Below are positions 1 to 5,341 of a DNA stretch of 5,341 bases, one piece after another. The stretch lies in NCBI GenBank assembly GCA_937916345.1, contig CALFUE010000039.1:1-5341 (forward strand), given 5' to 3'. How positions within the stretch are numbered: the first letter of the stretch is position 1; each line of letters opens with the position of its first letter. The DNA comes from an uncultured bacterium. GTDB taxonomy: Bacteria; Bacillota; Clostridia; Lachnospirales; Lachnospiraceae. The notes beneath the pieces were generated by a model. The model was not told the origin of the DNA. It did no database searches and worked only from the letters and a program-made list of their open reading frames with translations. A program made the translations under genes and the position numbers.

Positions 1-2
1 AT

Positions 3-67
3 GCCAGCAAAGCTGGCGCAAATCCGGCGCCAAGTCTCGCGAGCGAGACTTGAATTTAGCAGTCAAG
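3..67. repeat. Cluster of short inverted repeats upstream of the first gene
   Basis: Three overlapping palindromes are visible. GCCAGC (3-8) pairs with GCTGGC (12-17). TGGCGC (14-19) pairs with GCGCCA (27-32). A perfect 10-bp repeat CAAGTCTCGC (31-40) pairs with GCGAGACTTG (43-52) across a 2-base centre. The right arm of the last one can alternatively pair, CTTGA (49-53) with TCAAG (63-67), so the two foldings exclude each other. This is intergenic DNA ahead of the hydrolase gene. It could be the tail of a terminator or repeat element that starts before the window. No T-tract follows the 31-52 hairpin, so a simple intrinsic terminator is not well supported. Confidence 0.6.
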
Positions 68-93
68 AGATTATTATGATTGGAACGGCATTT

Positions 94-1068
94 ATGAAGA
101 AGCATAAGAAGCTGAAAATTGCGATAATATTCATCCTGCTGATATTATTTGCCGCATACTGGACAGTTATCTATTTTCTCGTGGACGCGGTGCTTGTACC
201 CTCCTTTATGGAGCAGCTGCAGGATTTTCAGCGGATATCCGAAAAGGGATACTCCGAGCTGGTATATACCGATGACATCACGGAAAATCAGGCGGCAGAG
301 ACCGCGATTATGAGAGAATGGTTTCAGGAAACTCAAAAAGAAAAGCTTACCCGCATAAACGACGACGGATACAGGCTTGTGGCTGTGAAGTTTACACATG
401 AAAAGCCTGTGGGTAAATGGGTACTTTTACTTCACGGCTATACCGGCATCAAGGAGATGATGTACATTTATGCCATGCACTATTATGAGTGGGGCTATGA
501 TGTGCTGGTGCCGGATCTGCGCTGCCAGGGTGAGAGCGAGGGTGATTACATCGGAATGGGGCTTACGGATGCGTATGACTGTATCGGATGGCTGGATGTG
601 ATCCTTACGGAGGATCCCCGGGCTGATATTGTGATTCACGGTCAGTCCATGGGTGCGGCCTGCGCTCTAATCATGAGCGGCATGCCGGAGCTGCCGCAGC
701 AGGTGAGCCATATCGTCTCCGATGCCTCATACACCGACGCCTATACCATGTTCGGAGAAAAGGCGGGAGAATGGTTCTCTCTTCCTGCTTTTCCCTTTGT
801 GGATTCAGTGCGCCTCATGCTGCTTGTCAGGGGAGGCTATGATCTTTATGACGCCTCAGCCCTTGATGCGGTAAAAAAAAGCCGCATTCCCACGCTGTTT
901 ATCCATGGGGATGCGGACAGGATGATCTCTGTCGATCAGGCGTATGAGCTCTACGACGCTGCCTCCTGTGAAAAGAAGCTTCTGATAGTGGAGGGTGCGG
1001 GTCATGGTCAGGCCAATTACAAGGATCCGGAGAATGTGTACGGAGTCATATACGACTGGATCGGTTAA
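94..1068 (+). CDS. Membrane-anchored alpha/beta hydrolase (serine hydrolase, FrsA/YqkD-like group)
   Basis: Predicted serine hydrolase of the alpha/beta fold, probably an esterase or peptidase; the substrate is unknown. With the start at 94 the protein has 324 residues. A basic N-terminus (MKKHKKLK) leads into one membrane helix at about 9-30, placing the catalytic domain outside the cell. The oxyanion-hole motif HGYTG is at 114-118 and the nucleophile elbow GQSMG at 183-187 (Ser185). The acid is Asp275 in HGDADRM and the general base His304 in GAGHG, so the triad is complete. The reading frame is open back to base 1, but that stretch is hairpin-rich intergenic DNA. ATG at 76 or 94 is more credible, and 94 puts the lysine-rich segment directly before the helix. 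Neither has a strong Shine-Dalgarno (GAG at 67-69 or GGA at 82-84). The CotH gene follows 90 bp downstream on the same strand. Confidence 0.85.
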   Translation: MKKHKKLKIAIIFILLILFAAYWTVIYFLVDAVLVPSFMEQLQDFQRISEKGYSELVYTDDITENQAAETAIMREWFQETQKEKLTRINDDGYRLVAVKFTHEKPVGKWVLLLHGYTGIKEMMYIYAMHYYEWGYDVLVPDLRCQGESEGDYIGMGLTDAYDCIGWLDVILTEDPRADIVIHGQSMGAACALIMSGMPELPQQVSHIVSDASYTDAYTMFGEKAGEWFSLPAFPFVDSVRLMLLVRGGYDLYDASALDAVKKSRIPTLFIHGDADRMISVDQAYELYDAASCEKKLLIVEGAGHGQANYKDPENVYGVIYDWIG

Positions 1069-1144
1069 AGCCCGAATACTTCCATTTTTACCTGAGGTGT
1101 GGTAAGATGTCTTAAAAAATATTTTTGACGTTCACTATAATTTC

Positions 1145-1150
1145 AGGAGG
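1145..1150 (+). promoter_or_regulatory. Shine-Dalgarno site of the CotH gene
   Basis: A perfect AGGAGG lies 8 bases before the ATG at 1159, which fixes the start of the CotH-family gene. The rest of the 90-bp gap (1069-1158) holds an A/T-rich near-palindrome around 1109-1129 (GTC...AAAAA...TTTTT...GAC). It has no convincing promoter or intrinsic terminator, so co-transcription with the upstream hydrolase is possible. Confidence 0.85.
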
Positions 1151-1158
1151 GCGAGCAG

Positions 1159-2988
1159 ATGGATATTCACAAAAAGGTGCGCCGGACAAAAAAGTTTTTT
1201 GCTGTGGTTCTTGCCGCAGAGCTTTTCCTCAGCGGCTGCGGCGCGGATGCTGAAAATGCGGACGGGAGTGTCTATCACATGTCGTATCCGGATGTCAGTA
1301 CGGAATCGGTGTCTACGGTACTGCCTGTGGTGGAGATATGGTCGGATGAGGATATAGGGAGATCTGCCAGAGAGATAGGTATCGCGATCACGGATGATCC
1401 GGGAGGCACACCCGCTCAGTATTTGTATTCCGGCGGAGCAACCATCCATCTCAGAGGAAATTCTACTAAATATCGCGAAAAACAACCCTACAAGATAAAA
1501 CTGGATAAGAAGGCCGATCTGTTCGGAATGGGAGAGAGCAAGCACTGGGTGCTGCTGGCGAATGATATCGATCATACTCTCATCAGAAACAAGATAACAC
1601 TCGATTTTGCAAGGAGTATAGGGCAGGAGACTGCCAGCCGTTCGGTGTTGGTGAATCTGTATCTGAATGATGAATACCGGGGCGTCTACCAGCTGGCGGA
1701 GCATGTCAGGGTGGGAAAGAACAGGGTAGATATCTATGACTGGGAGAATACCTTTGAAGCTGAAGCACAGCCGGAAACGAGAATGCCCCAGACGGGGGGC
1801 TTCCTTCTGGAGGGAGATTTTTACGCGTACAATTCCAAATCAAAAACCAAGGTGATTACTGCCTTTCAGCAGCCCTTTTACTTCAACACGCCGGAGCATG
1901 TAAGTGAGGAAAGCGAGCTCTATAGATACACTAAAAATTACATCCAGTCCTTTGAATACGCCCTTCACTCGCCGGATCATACATATCATGCCGCGGACAC
2001 GCACTATGAGGGCAAAGGCATCAGATTTACAATGCTGCGCGGCTGGAAGGGGCGCCTGACGGAGACGGATTATCACGACGAGACCTTTGACGGATATCAC
2101 TATTCGGAGCTTTTTGACATGGATTCTCTGCTGCAGAACATGCTTGTCTGTGAGGTTTCAATGAACTGGGATTCCATGAAAAATTCCACATTTCTGTACA
2201 AGGACATACATGGGAAGGCGTATATGGGTCCGGCGTGGGATTACGACTGGGCATATGGAAATATCAATATGTACAACATCGATACCTGCTTCCCCACGCA
2301 GTGGCACACAACGAATGAGTATTTCACCAACGAATGGTACTATCAGTCCGTCCAGTGGAACAGGTATCTCATAAAGGATCCCTACTTCCTTTACAGACTG
2401 TACGAGAAATATCATGAGATAAGGGATAACCAGTTGCAGGATCTGGTGGATTCCATCGAAAAATACAGGCTGTATCTGACCTATGACGGAAAGATGAACG
2501 ATACGGTATGGCTCCATACCTACAATGAAAGATACTATGGCGGCGGCAAGACCAAGGCTTTTTCAGGCGCCTATGATGATCTGGGCGGCTTTGTGACGGA
2601 GAGGATAGCATGGCTGGATGAGCAGTTTGCGGATTTTGATACACTGGTCTCTTCCTTCGGAGCATGCGTGCCGGATGAGAGCATCAGGTGTGAAAAGACA
2701 GCCCAGGGCTTATTTGCGAAGGAGACCGTCTATACCGTATCCGGGGATTTCAGTGGTATGGAGCTTCAGATAAACGGCGTTCACTGTATAGTTTTCACCG
2801 GGAGATCGGAAGCATTTATAGATCCTGAATATCTCGACAGAGATAATAATGTGATACAGATAAGACCTCTGGATGAAAACGGAGATTATATCTATGCGGA
2901 CGGCGAGGGAGAACCGGATGAGTTTCCTGTCTCGTCCTATTGTGTACATGAGGGCGCGGGAAGCCGTGTCAAATTCATCCTTGAATGA
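1159..2988 (+). CDS. CotH-family kinase lipoprotein
   Basis: 609-residue exported protein of the CotH kinase family (atypical protein kinase fold; Bacillus CotH phosphorylates spore coat proteins). The signal peptide is basic (KKVRRTKK), then hydrophobic, ending in lipobox LSGC at 24-27, so Cys27 is the predicted lipidated residue and the protein sits on the outer face of the membrane. Family motifs appear in order: RGNST at 99-103 followed by PYKIKLD (110-116), WVLLAN at 130-135, TLIRNK at 140-145, GVYQLAE at 175-181, NWDSMKN at 336-342 and WDYDWAYG at 360-367. By comparison with CotH, Asp338 would be the catalytic acid and Asp361/Asp363 the metal ligands. A helical tail with DPYFLYRLYEKY (407-418) and RIAWLDEQF (482-490) is typical. 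Residues about 505-609 look like an extra beta-rich domain. No dockerin or cell-wall anchor was seen. The target is unknown. The gene ends directly at an inserted repeat element. Confidence 0.9.
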   Translation: MDIHKKVRRTKKFFAVVLAAELFLSGCGADAENADGSVYHMSYPDVSTESVSTVLPVVEIWSDEDIGRSAREIGIAITDDPGGTPAQYLYSGGATIHLRGNSTKYREKQPYKIKLDKKADLFGMGESKHWVLLANDIDHTLIRNKITLDFARSIGQETASRSVLVNLYLNDEYRGVYQLAEHVRVGKNRVDIYDWENTFEAEAQPETRMPQTGGFLLEGDFYAYNSKSKTKVITAFQQPFYFNTPEHVSEESELYRYTKNYIQSFEYALHSPDHTYHAADTHYEGKGIRFTMLRGWKGRLTETDYHDETFDGYHYSELFDMDSLLQNMLVCEVSMNWDSMKNSTFLYKDIHGKAYMGPAWDYDWAYGNINMYNIDTCFPTQWHTTNEYFTNEWYYQSVQWNRYLIKDPYFLYRLYEKYHEIRDNQLQDLVDSIEKYRLYLTYDGKMNDTVWLHTYNERYYGGGKTKAFSGAYDDLGGFVTERIAWLDEQFADFDTLVSSFGACVPDESIRCEKTAQGLFAKETVYTVSGDFSGMELQINGVHCIVFTGRSEAFIDPEYLDRDNNVIQIRPLDENGDYIYADGEGEPDEFPVSSYCVHEGAGSRVKFILE

Positions 2989-2993
2989 TTTAT
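2989..2993 (+). repeat. Left target-site duplication TTTAT
   Basis: TTTAT immediately follows the TGA stop of the CotH gene and immediately precedes the left 17-bp terminal repeat. The same five bases recur in the same orientation directly after the right terminal repeat (3197-3201). An exact 5-base match at precisely these positions is expected by chance about once in 1,000 cases, somewhat more often in A/T-rich DNA. Confidence 0.75.
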
Positions 2994-3010
2994 CCCGAAT
3001 TATTCACAGC

Positions 3011-3077
3011 AATAGGTAAAACATGCAAAATCAAGCGTCACGCTTGCGTGTAAGCTGATTTGCATGTTTCACCTATT
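3011..3077. repeat. Hairpin arm A of the MITE-like element
   Basis: The left arm (3011-3033) pairs with the right arm (3056-3077) over 21 base pairs, interrupted by one A/C mismatch (3018/3070) and one bulged A (3030). The stem then continues with AGC/GCT and ends in a tip, CACGC-TT-GCGTG (3039-3050). The arm starts at the base following the left terminal repeat, so the stems could stack on one another in a cruciform or in RNA. Confidence 0.85.
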
Positions 3078-3078
3078 C

Positions 3079-3095
3079 GGTGAATAGAATTCACC
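3079..3095. repeat. Small hairpin inside the MITE-like element, with alternative pairings
   Basis: GGTGAAT (3079-3085) pairs with ATTCACC (3089-3095) around a 3-base loop. Two overlapping alternatives exist: CTATTC (3073-3078) with GAATAG (3082-3087), and TTCACC (3068-3073) with GGTGAA (3079-3084). These compete with arm A, so the centre of the element can fold in several mutually exclusive ways. Confidence 0.65.
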
Positions 3096-3180
3096 CACCA
3101 CACAGCCTCAGACAAAAGCTGCTTTAGCAGCGACATACGCACTTTATGTGCGTATGGTCTGTGGCTTGACTGTGTGGTGG
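3095..3180. repeat. Branched hairpin arm B of the MITE-like element
   Basis: CCACCACACAG (3095-3105) pairs perfectly with CTGTGTGGTGG (3170-3180). A second stem, 3106-3113 with 3157-3164, follows after a 5-base bulge on the right strand and contains one T/T mismatch. Two terminal hairpins fill the inside: GCTGCT/AGCAGC (3118-3131) and CATACGCAC/GTGCGTATG (3134-3142 with 3148-3156). The result is a three-way junction within the arm. Confidence 0.8.
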
Positions 3181-3196
3181 CTGTGAATAATTCGGG

Positions 3197-3201
3197 TTTA
3201 T
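3197..3201 (+). repeat. Right target-site duplication TTTAT
   Basis: TTTAT directly abuts the outer end of the right terminal inverted repeat and matches 2989-2993 exactly. Removing one copy plus the 203-bp element restores a plausible empty site, TGA-TTTAT-GATACC. Confidence 0.75.
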
Positions 3202-3207
3202 GATACC

Positions 3208-3269
3208 AGTGCAAAAAGCCATTCACCACTTGCGCCTGCGCAAAAGTGGTGATATAGGTTTACTGCACT
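3208..3269 (-). terminator. Probable terminator hairpin of the carboxylesterase gene
   Basis: The core stem pairs TCACCACTT (3223-3231) with AAGTGGTGA (3244-3252). It continues through GCGC/GCGC (3232-3235 with 3238-3241) past a 2-base bulge. Imperfect pairing extends outward to AGTGCA (3208-3213) with TGCACT (3264-3269). Read on the minus strand, it begins 4 bases after the TAG stop of the esterase gene. Its core is followed by GG-C-TTTTT (3220-3213), a short U-tract. This is a reasonable Rho-independent terminator, though weaker than a classical one. It may formerly have served the convergent CotH gene as well. Confidence 0.55.
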
Positions 3270-3273
3270 ATAA

Positions 3274-5118
3274 CTATGTATAATTTTCCTGGTCAGCGTA
3301 TGCTCCCTTTTCCGATTGATATATGTCGAGTATCCCGTACAAGTGAGTGAAGGGATCGTCTGTCATCCTGATCTCATCGCCGAGCTCAAGCAGCTGCTTG
3401 TTTTCGGCTGTCACCGGGAGCCACTGAGGCAGACCTTCTTTGTTCGGGTCTCCCGTTTTTATAAAGTTCACCCAGTAATCCTGCATGGTCTCTGAGAGTT
3501 TAGTGTCCGACTTCGTGTACAGCCTCTGGTGGAAGTGCTGGTTTCCGAAGAAGTAAACCAGCTCGCCGCCGTGGTAGTCTGAGAGTGAATCGTTTTTTTT
3601 CGTGAAATAATATTCATATACGGGCAGCCCCTGACTGCTTGCGGCATTGCTCCACAGGTAGTGGCTGTAGGTAAACCAGGCGGCGCTGTAGGCGTGGTTC
3701 AAGGCGCCTTTTGCCTCGCCTCCTTTGTCGATCAGAAATTTCTGTGTCTGCGGATAGCTGTCAGGAGGCACGATCTCCGCCACCTCTTCCGCGTAGTCTC
3801 CGAAGGCGTCCCTGAGCAATTCGATATAGTTTTGGTTTGTGGCTTTATAATCCATTAGAAAAGTGTCCGCTTCTTTGCCGTTGAAGCCGTTCAGCAGGGC
3901 GGACTCGTTGTTGTTTCCCTTTTCGTATGTCAGACAGGGCTGCTCTGTGATGGCGTATCCGTCTACCATCATCGCGCTGTTTTTGAAGGCGGTTTTAACC
4001 AGAGTCTCCGCAGGCAGAGCCCGCATCTCCTCCAAAGTGCTGCATCCCATTTCTTTCATTATGTCTGAGCCCGTCTCAAGGGCGTCCGAAGCGGTTCTGA
4101 AGGTGTGGTAGGGAACATTCGGGAGAATGCTGCTGGAATCTGCAATGGCCTGTGAGAAAAGTCCCTTTGCGAGGGGTGATACGCAGATGGCGTTCACGCT
4201 GGAAGCTCCTGCGGATTCACCCGCGATGGTGATTCTTTTGTTGTCACCGCCGAAGGCTTCTATATTTTCATTTACCCATTTAAGCGCTGCGATCTGGTCT
4301 AAGAGCCCGTAGTTTCCGGTGGTACCGTTTGCCGATTCAGCCGCGAGCTCGTCAGTGGCCAGATATCCGAAGACATTTAATCTGTAGCCGACAGTCACCA
4401 CGATCACGCCTTTTTTTGCCAGAGTCTCACCCCGGAACCGCTCGTCGTAGGATTTGCCGTCGGTGAGTGAGCCGCCGTGGATGTAGAACAGGACCGGCAG
4501 CTTTTCATCGGAGGAGAGAGCTTCCGCCGGCTGCCAGATGTTTAAATACAGGCAGTCCTCCGACATGGGCTCGATATAGTTGTCGTAAAAGCTGATCTCG
4601 TAGTCATGGTAGCCCAACAGGCGGTAGAGTGAGTTGATCAGGGGCGGGGCGTCGGTCTGCATGGCTCTGGGGCCGAAGTGATCGCAGGTCATGAGGCCGT
4701 CCCAGCCTTCCGGTTCCTCAGGCTCCTTCCATCTGAGCTCACCCACGGGGGGCTTTGCGTAGGGGATACCGGCGTAGACAGCCACGCTTTGGTCCAGGTT
4801 GTAGACGCCGCATAGTTCCCCTTTTGCCAGACTGATGGTGTCGGTCTTCACCGGGTTTGAGAGGTTGACCGCGCCGGTGGCTGCCACCGGGGGCTCCGTC
4901 AGGAAATAGTTTCCGAAGCACAGCAGTATAGCAAGAGACCAGGTGATAAAGGCGTTTTTGGGAGTCCAGAGGTTTTCTTTTTTGTAACGATATCTTGTAA
5001 CAAAAAAAACGATTGCAATAAAAATTGCAACAAACCAGCCGTATATAGCATTTTTTGACAGCTCCAGGAGTACCAGGTAAAGGAGCATTAGTATTGAAAA
5101 GATGATTATATCGACCAT
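3274..5118 (-). CDS. Type-B carboxylesterase with three N-terminal membrane helices
   Basis: 614-residue serine esterase of the carboxylesterase type-B/para-nitrobenzyl esterase family (PF00135 type); it would hydrolyse carboxylic esters, natural substrate unknown. Three membrane helices lie at about 4-20, 25-41 and 56-73. The basic loop RYRYKKE (42-48) between helices 2 and 3 favours an internal position, which puts the enzyme outside the cell. The esterase domain runs from about 95 to the C-terminus: GIPYAKPP at 117-124, EDCLYLNIW at 187-195, oxyanion HGGS at 214-217, AGESAGA with nucleophile Ser302, acid Glu416 in NGKEADTF, and His516 in YHGGELVYFFG. The triad is complete. The FGPxC cysteine usual in the family is Ala152 here, with Cys145 nearby. 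The start at 5118 has AGGAGG six bases upstream; the frame is open to 5226, but that extension overlaps the promoter. The gene converges on the CotH gene. Confidence 0.92.
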   Translation of the reverse strand: MVDIIIFSILMLLYLVLLELSKNAIYGWFVAIFIAIVFFVTRYRYKKENLWTPKNAFITWSLAILLCFGNYFLTEPPVAATGAVNLSNPVKTDTISLAKGELCGVYNLDQSVAVYAGIPYAKPPVGELRWKEPEEPEGWDGLMTCDHFGPRAMQTDAPPLINSLYRLLGYHDYEISFYDNYIEPMSEDCLYLNIWQPAEALSSDEKLPVLFYIHGGSLTDGKSYDERFRGETLAKKGVIVVTVGYRLNVFGYLATDELAAESANGTTGNYGLLDQIAALKWVNENIEAFGGDNKRITIAGESAGASSVNAICVSPLAKGLFSQAIADSSSILPNVPYHTFRTASDALETGSDIMKEMGCSTLEEMRALPAETLVKTAFKNSAMMVDGYAITEQPCLTYEKGNNNESALLNGFNGKEADTFLMDYKATNQNYIELLRDAFGDYAEEVAEIVPPDSYPQTQKFLIDKGGEAKGALNHAYSAAWFTYSHYLWSNAASSQGLPVYEYYFTKKNDSLSDYHGGELVYFFGNQHFHQRLYTKSDTKLSETMQDYWVNFIKTGDPNKEGLPQWLPVTAENKQLLELGDEIRMTDDPFTHLYGILDIYQSEKGAYADQENYT

Positions 5119-5124
5119 TTTTAT

Positions 5125-5130
5125 CCTCCT
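5125..5130 (-). promoter_or_regulatory. Shine-Dalgarno site of the carboxylesterase gene
   Basis: On the minus strand AGGAGG lies six bases before the ATG at 5118. This decides the start against the longer frame opening with TTG at 5226, which would have no ribosome binding site and would lie in the promoter. Confidence 0.88.
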
Positions 5131-5197
5131 TATGATAGCGCAGGAACCGCCCCAAAAACAGGCGCCAATGGCATCCGGCTCCTCATATTTTACAGTA

Positions 5198-5226
5198 AAT
5201 TTACCTGCCCGGGCCGACTTTGTCAA
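5198..5226 (-). promoter_or_regulatory. Sigma-A-type promoter of the carboxylesterase gene
   Basis: On the minus strand a consensus -35 TTGACA (5226-5221) is followed by exactly 17 bases and a -10 like TAAATT (5203-5198; four of six consensus bases). Transcription would start near 5191, giving a leader of roughly 70 bases before the ATG at 5118. The spacer is unusually G/C-rich (GGCCCGGGC). Confidence 0.65.
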
Positions 5227-5229
5227 TAG

Positions 5230-5302
5230 GATGATATCAGGGCACCGGTGTATAGTAAACGCATTTATTAAATGCGTTTACTATAAGATGATACAAGGGT
5301 CA
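5230..5302 (+). repeat. Imperfect direct repeat bracketing a palindrome
   Basis: GATGATA occurs at 5230-5236 and again at 5287-5293. The match continues imperfectly as TCAGGGCA versus CAAGGGTCA. The second copy begins one base after the 35-bp palindrome ends. The first stops 14 bases before it begins, so this is not a clean target duplication. Confidence 0.45.
5243..5285. repeat. Perfect 35-bp palindrome with an adjoining 8-bp palindrome
   Basis: TATAGTAAACGCATTTA (5251-5267) is the exact reverse complement of 5269-5285, with a single T at 5268 in the centre. The perfect 8-bp palindrome CACCGGTG (5243-5250) abuts it directly. The pair lies 17 bases upstream of the -35 of the carboxylesterase promoter. 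It could be a regulator binding site, a terminator or hairpin of a gene beyond the window, or a very small repeat element. No T-tract follows on either strand. Confidence 0.85.
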
Positions 5303-5310
5303 AAAGGTCC

Positions 5311-5335
5311 AAATTATGCGCTTGCGCAATAATTT
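5311..5335. repeat. Small hairpin at the right end of the window
   Basis: AAATTAT (5311-5317) pairs with ATAATTT (5329-5335). GCG (5318-5320) pairs with CGC (5325-5327) around a CTTG loop, with one bulged A at 5328. The 5286-5341 region shows no open gene and appears to be intergenic. Confidence 0.7.
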
Positions 5336-5341
5336 GAGACT

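Larger units (their letters stand above)
2994..3196. mobile_element. 203-bp MITE-like element with 17-bp perfect terminal inverted repeats
   Basis: The ends are perfect inverted repeats: CCCGAATTATTCACAGC (2994-3010) and GCTGTGAATAATTCGGG (3180-3196). They are bracketed by the direct repeat TTTAT. The interior has no plausible gene, and the short frames that cross it are palindrome artefacts. These are the hallmarks of a non-autonomous miniature inverted-repeat transposable element moved by a transposase encoded elsewhere. The interior is itself almost wholly palindromic: a long hairpin (3011-3077), a small one (3079-3095) and a branched arm (3095-3180). The element sits between convergent genes, directly after a stop codon, where insertion does little harm. 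I cannot name the parental IS family; a 5-bp duplication fits several. An alternative is a structured RNA or double terminator, but neither would require the flanking duplication, and no T-tract is present. Confidence 0.75.

Noticed and set aside
1..93. N-terminal extension of the hydrolase frame back to an ATG at base 1
   Set aside because: The stretch is a run of inverted repeats with no ribosome binding site, and would add 31 residues before a basic segment and membrane helix that make a normal N-terminus at 94.
1125..1141. TTGACG and TATAAT near the CotH start as a promoter
   Set aside because: The two boxes are only 5 bases apart. Using TATAAT as the -10 would start transcription inside the AGGAGG site, and no -35 is found 17 bases upstream of it.
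1135..1704. 189-codon open frame on the minus strand inside the CotH gene
   Set aside because: It lies opposite well-supported kinase-family motifs and has no recognisable domain or ribosome binding site.
3038..3229. 63-codon open frame on the minus strand across the repeat element
   Set aside because: It crosses palindromes and a terminal repeat, has no ribosome binding site, and its translation has no domain features. It is an artefact of the inverted repeats.
2994..3273. CRISPR array or riboswitch in the structured gap
   Set aside because: There are no regularly spaced direct repeats, and the structure lies after stop codons on both strands instead of in a 5' leader. The flanking duplication fits an inserted element better.
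4739..5155. 138-codon minus-strand frame overlapping the esterase N-terminus
   Set aside because: It is a frame-shifted shadow of the esterase gene with low-complexity, arginine-rich sequence.
5119..5226. 36-residue upstream extension of the carboxylesterase from a TTG at 5226
   Set aside because: It coincides with the TTGACA -35 box and the promoter; the ATG at 5118 has an ideal AGGAGG and leads straight into a membrane helix.

Overview
The window looks like chromosomal DNA from a Gram-positive clostridial bacterium, most likely a gut or rumen Lachnospiraceae member. This rests on strong AGGAGG ribosome binding sites, frequent AGA/AGG arginine codons, an exported CotH-family kinase lipoprotein and membrane-anchored esterases. 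The taxonomic call is inference; no rRNA or marker gene is present.

Layout: bases 1-67 are a cluster of small inverted repeats. A membrane-anchored alpha/beta hydrolase (94-1068, +) is followed after 90 bp by a CotH-family lipoprotein kinase (1159-2988, +). The 285-bp gap between convergent genes (2989-3273) is filled almost completely by two palindromic structures. The first is a 203-bp element with perfect 17-bp terminal inverted repeats and a 5-bp TTTAT duplication on each side. The second is a long hairpin that probably terminates the convergent gene. A type-B carboxylesterase fused to three N-terminal membrane helices is read leftward (3274-5118, -), with a recognisable promoter and Shine-Dalgarno site. 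The right end (5227-5341) holds a perfect 35-bp palindrome, a direct repeat and another small hairpin, and no gene.

All three proteins are predicted to be anchored in the membrane with the catalytic domain outside. The first two genes could be co-transcribed; the esterase is an independent, convergent unit. No shared pathway can be shown from the sequence.

The most notable finding is the 203-bp element immediately after the CotH stop codon. It has the hallmarks of a miniature inverted-repeat transposable element (MITE): terminal repeats, target duplication and no plausible gene of its own. Inside, nearly all of it can pair into a branched, multi-hairpin cruciform. I cannot assign it to a known family from sequence alone. 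Four intergenic hairpins across the window also share a CGC-NN-GCG tip.
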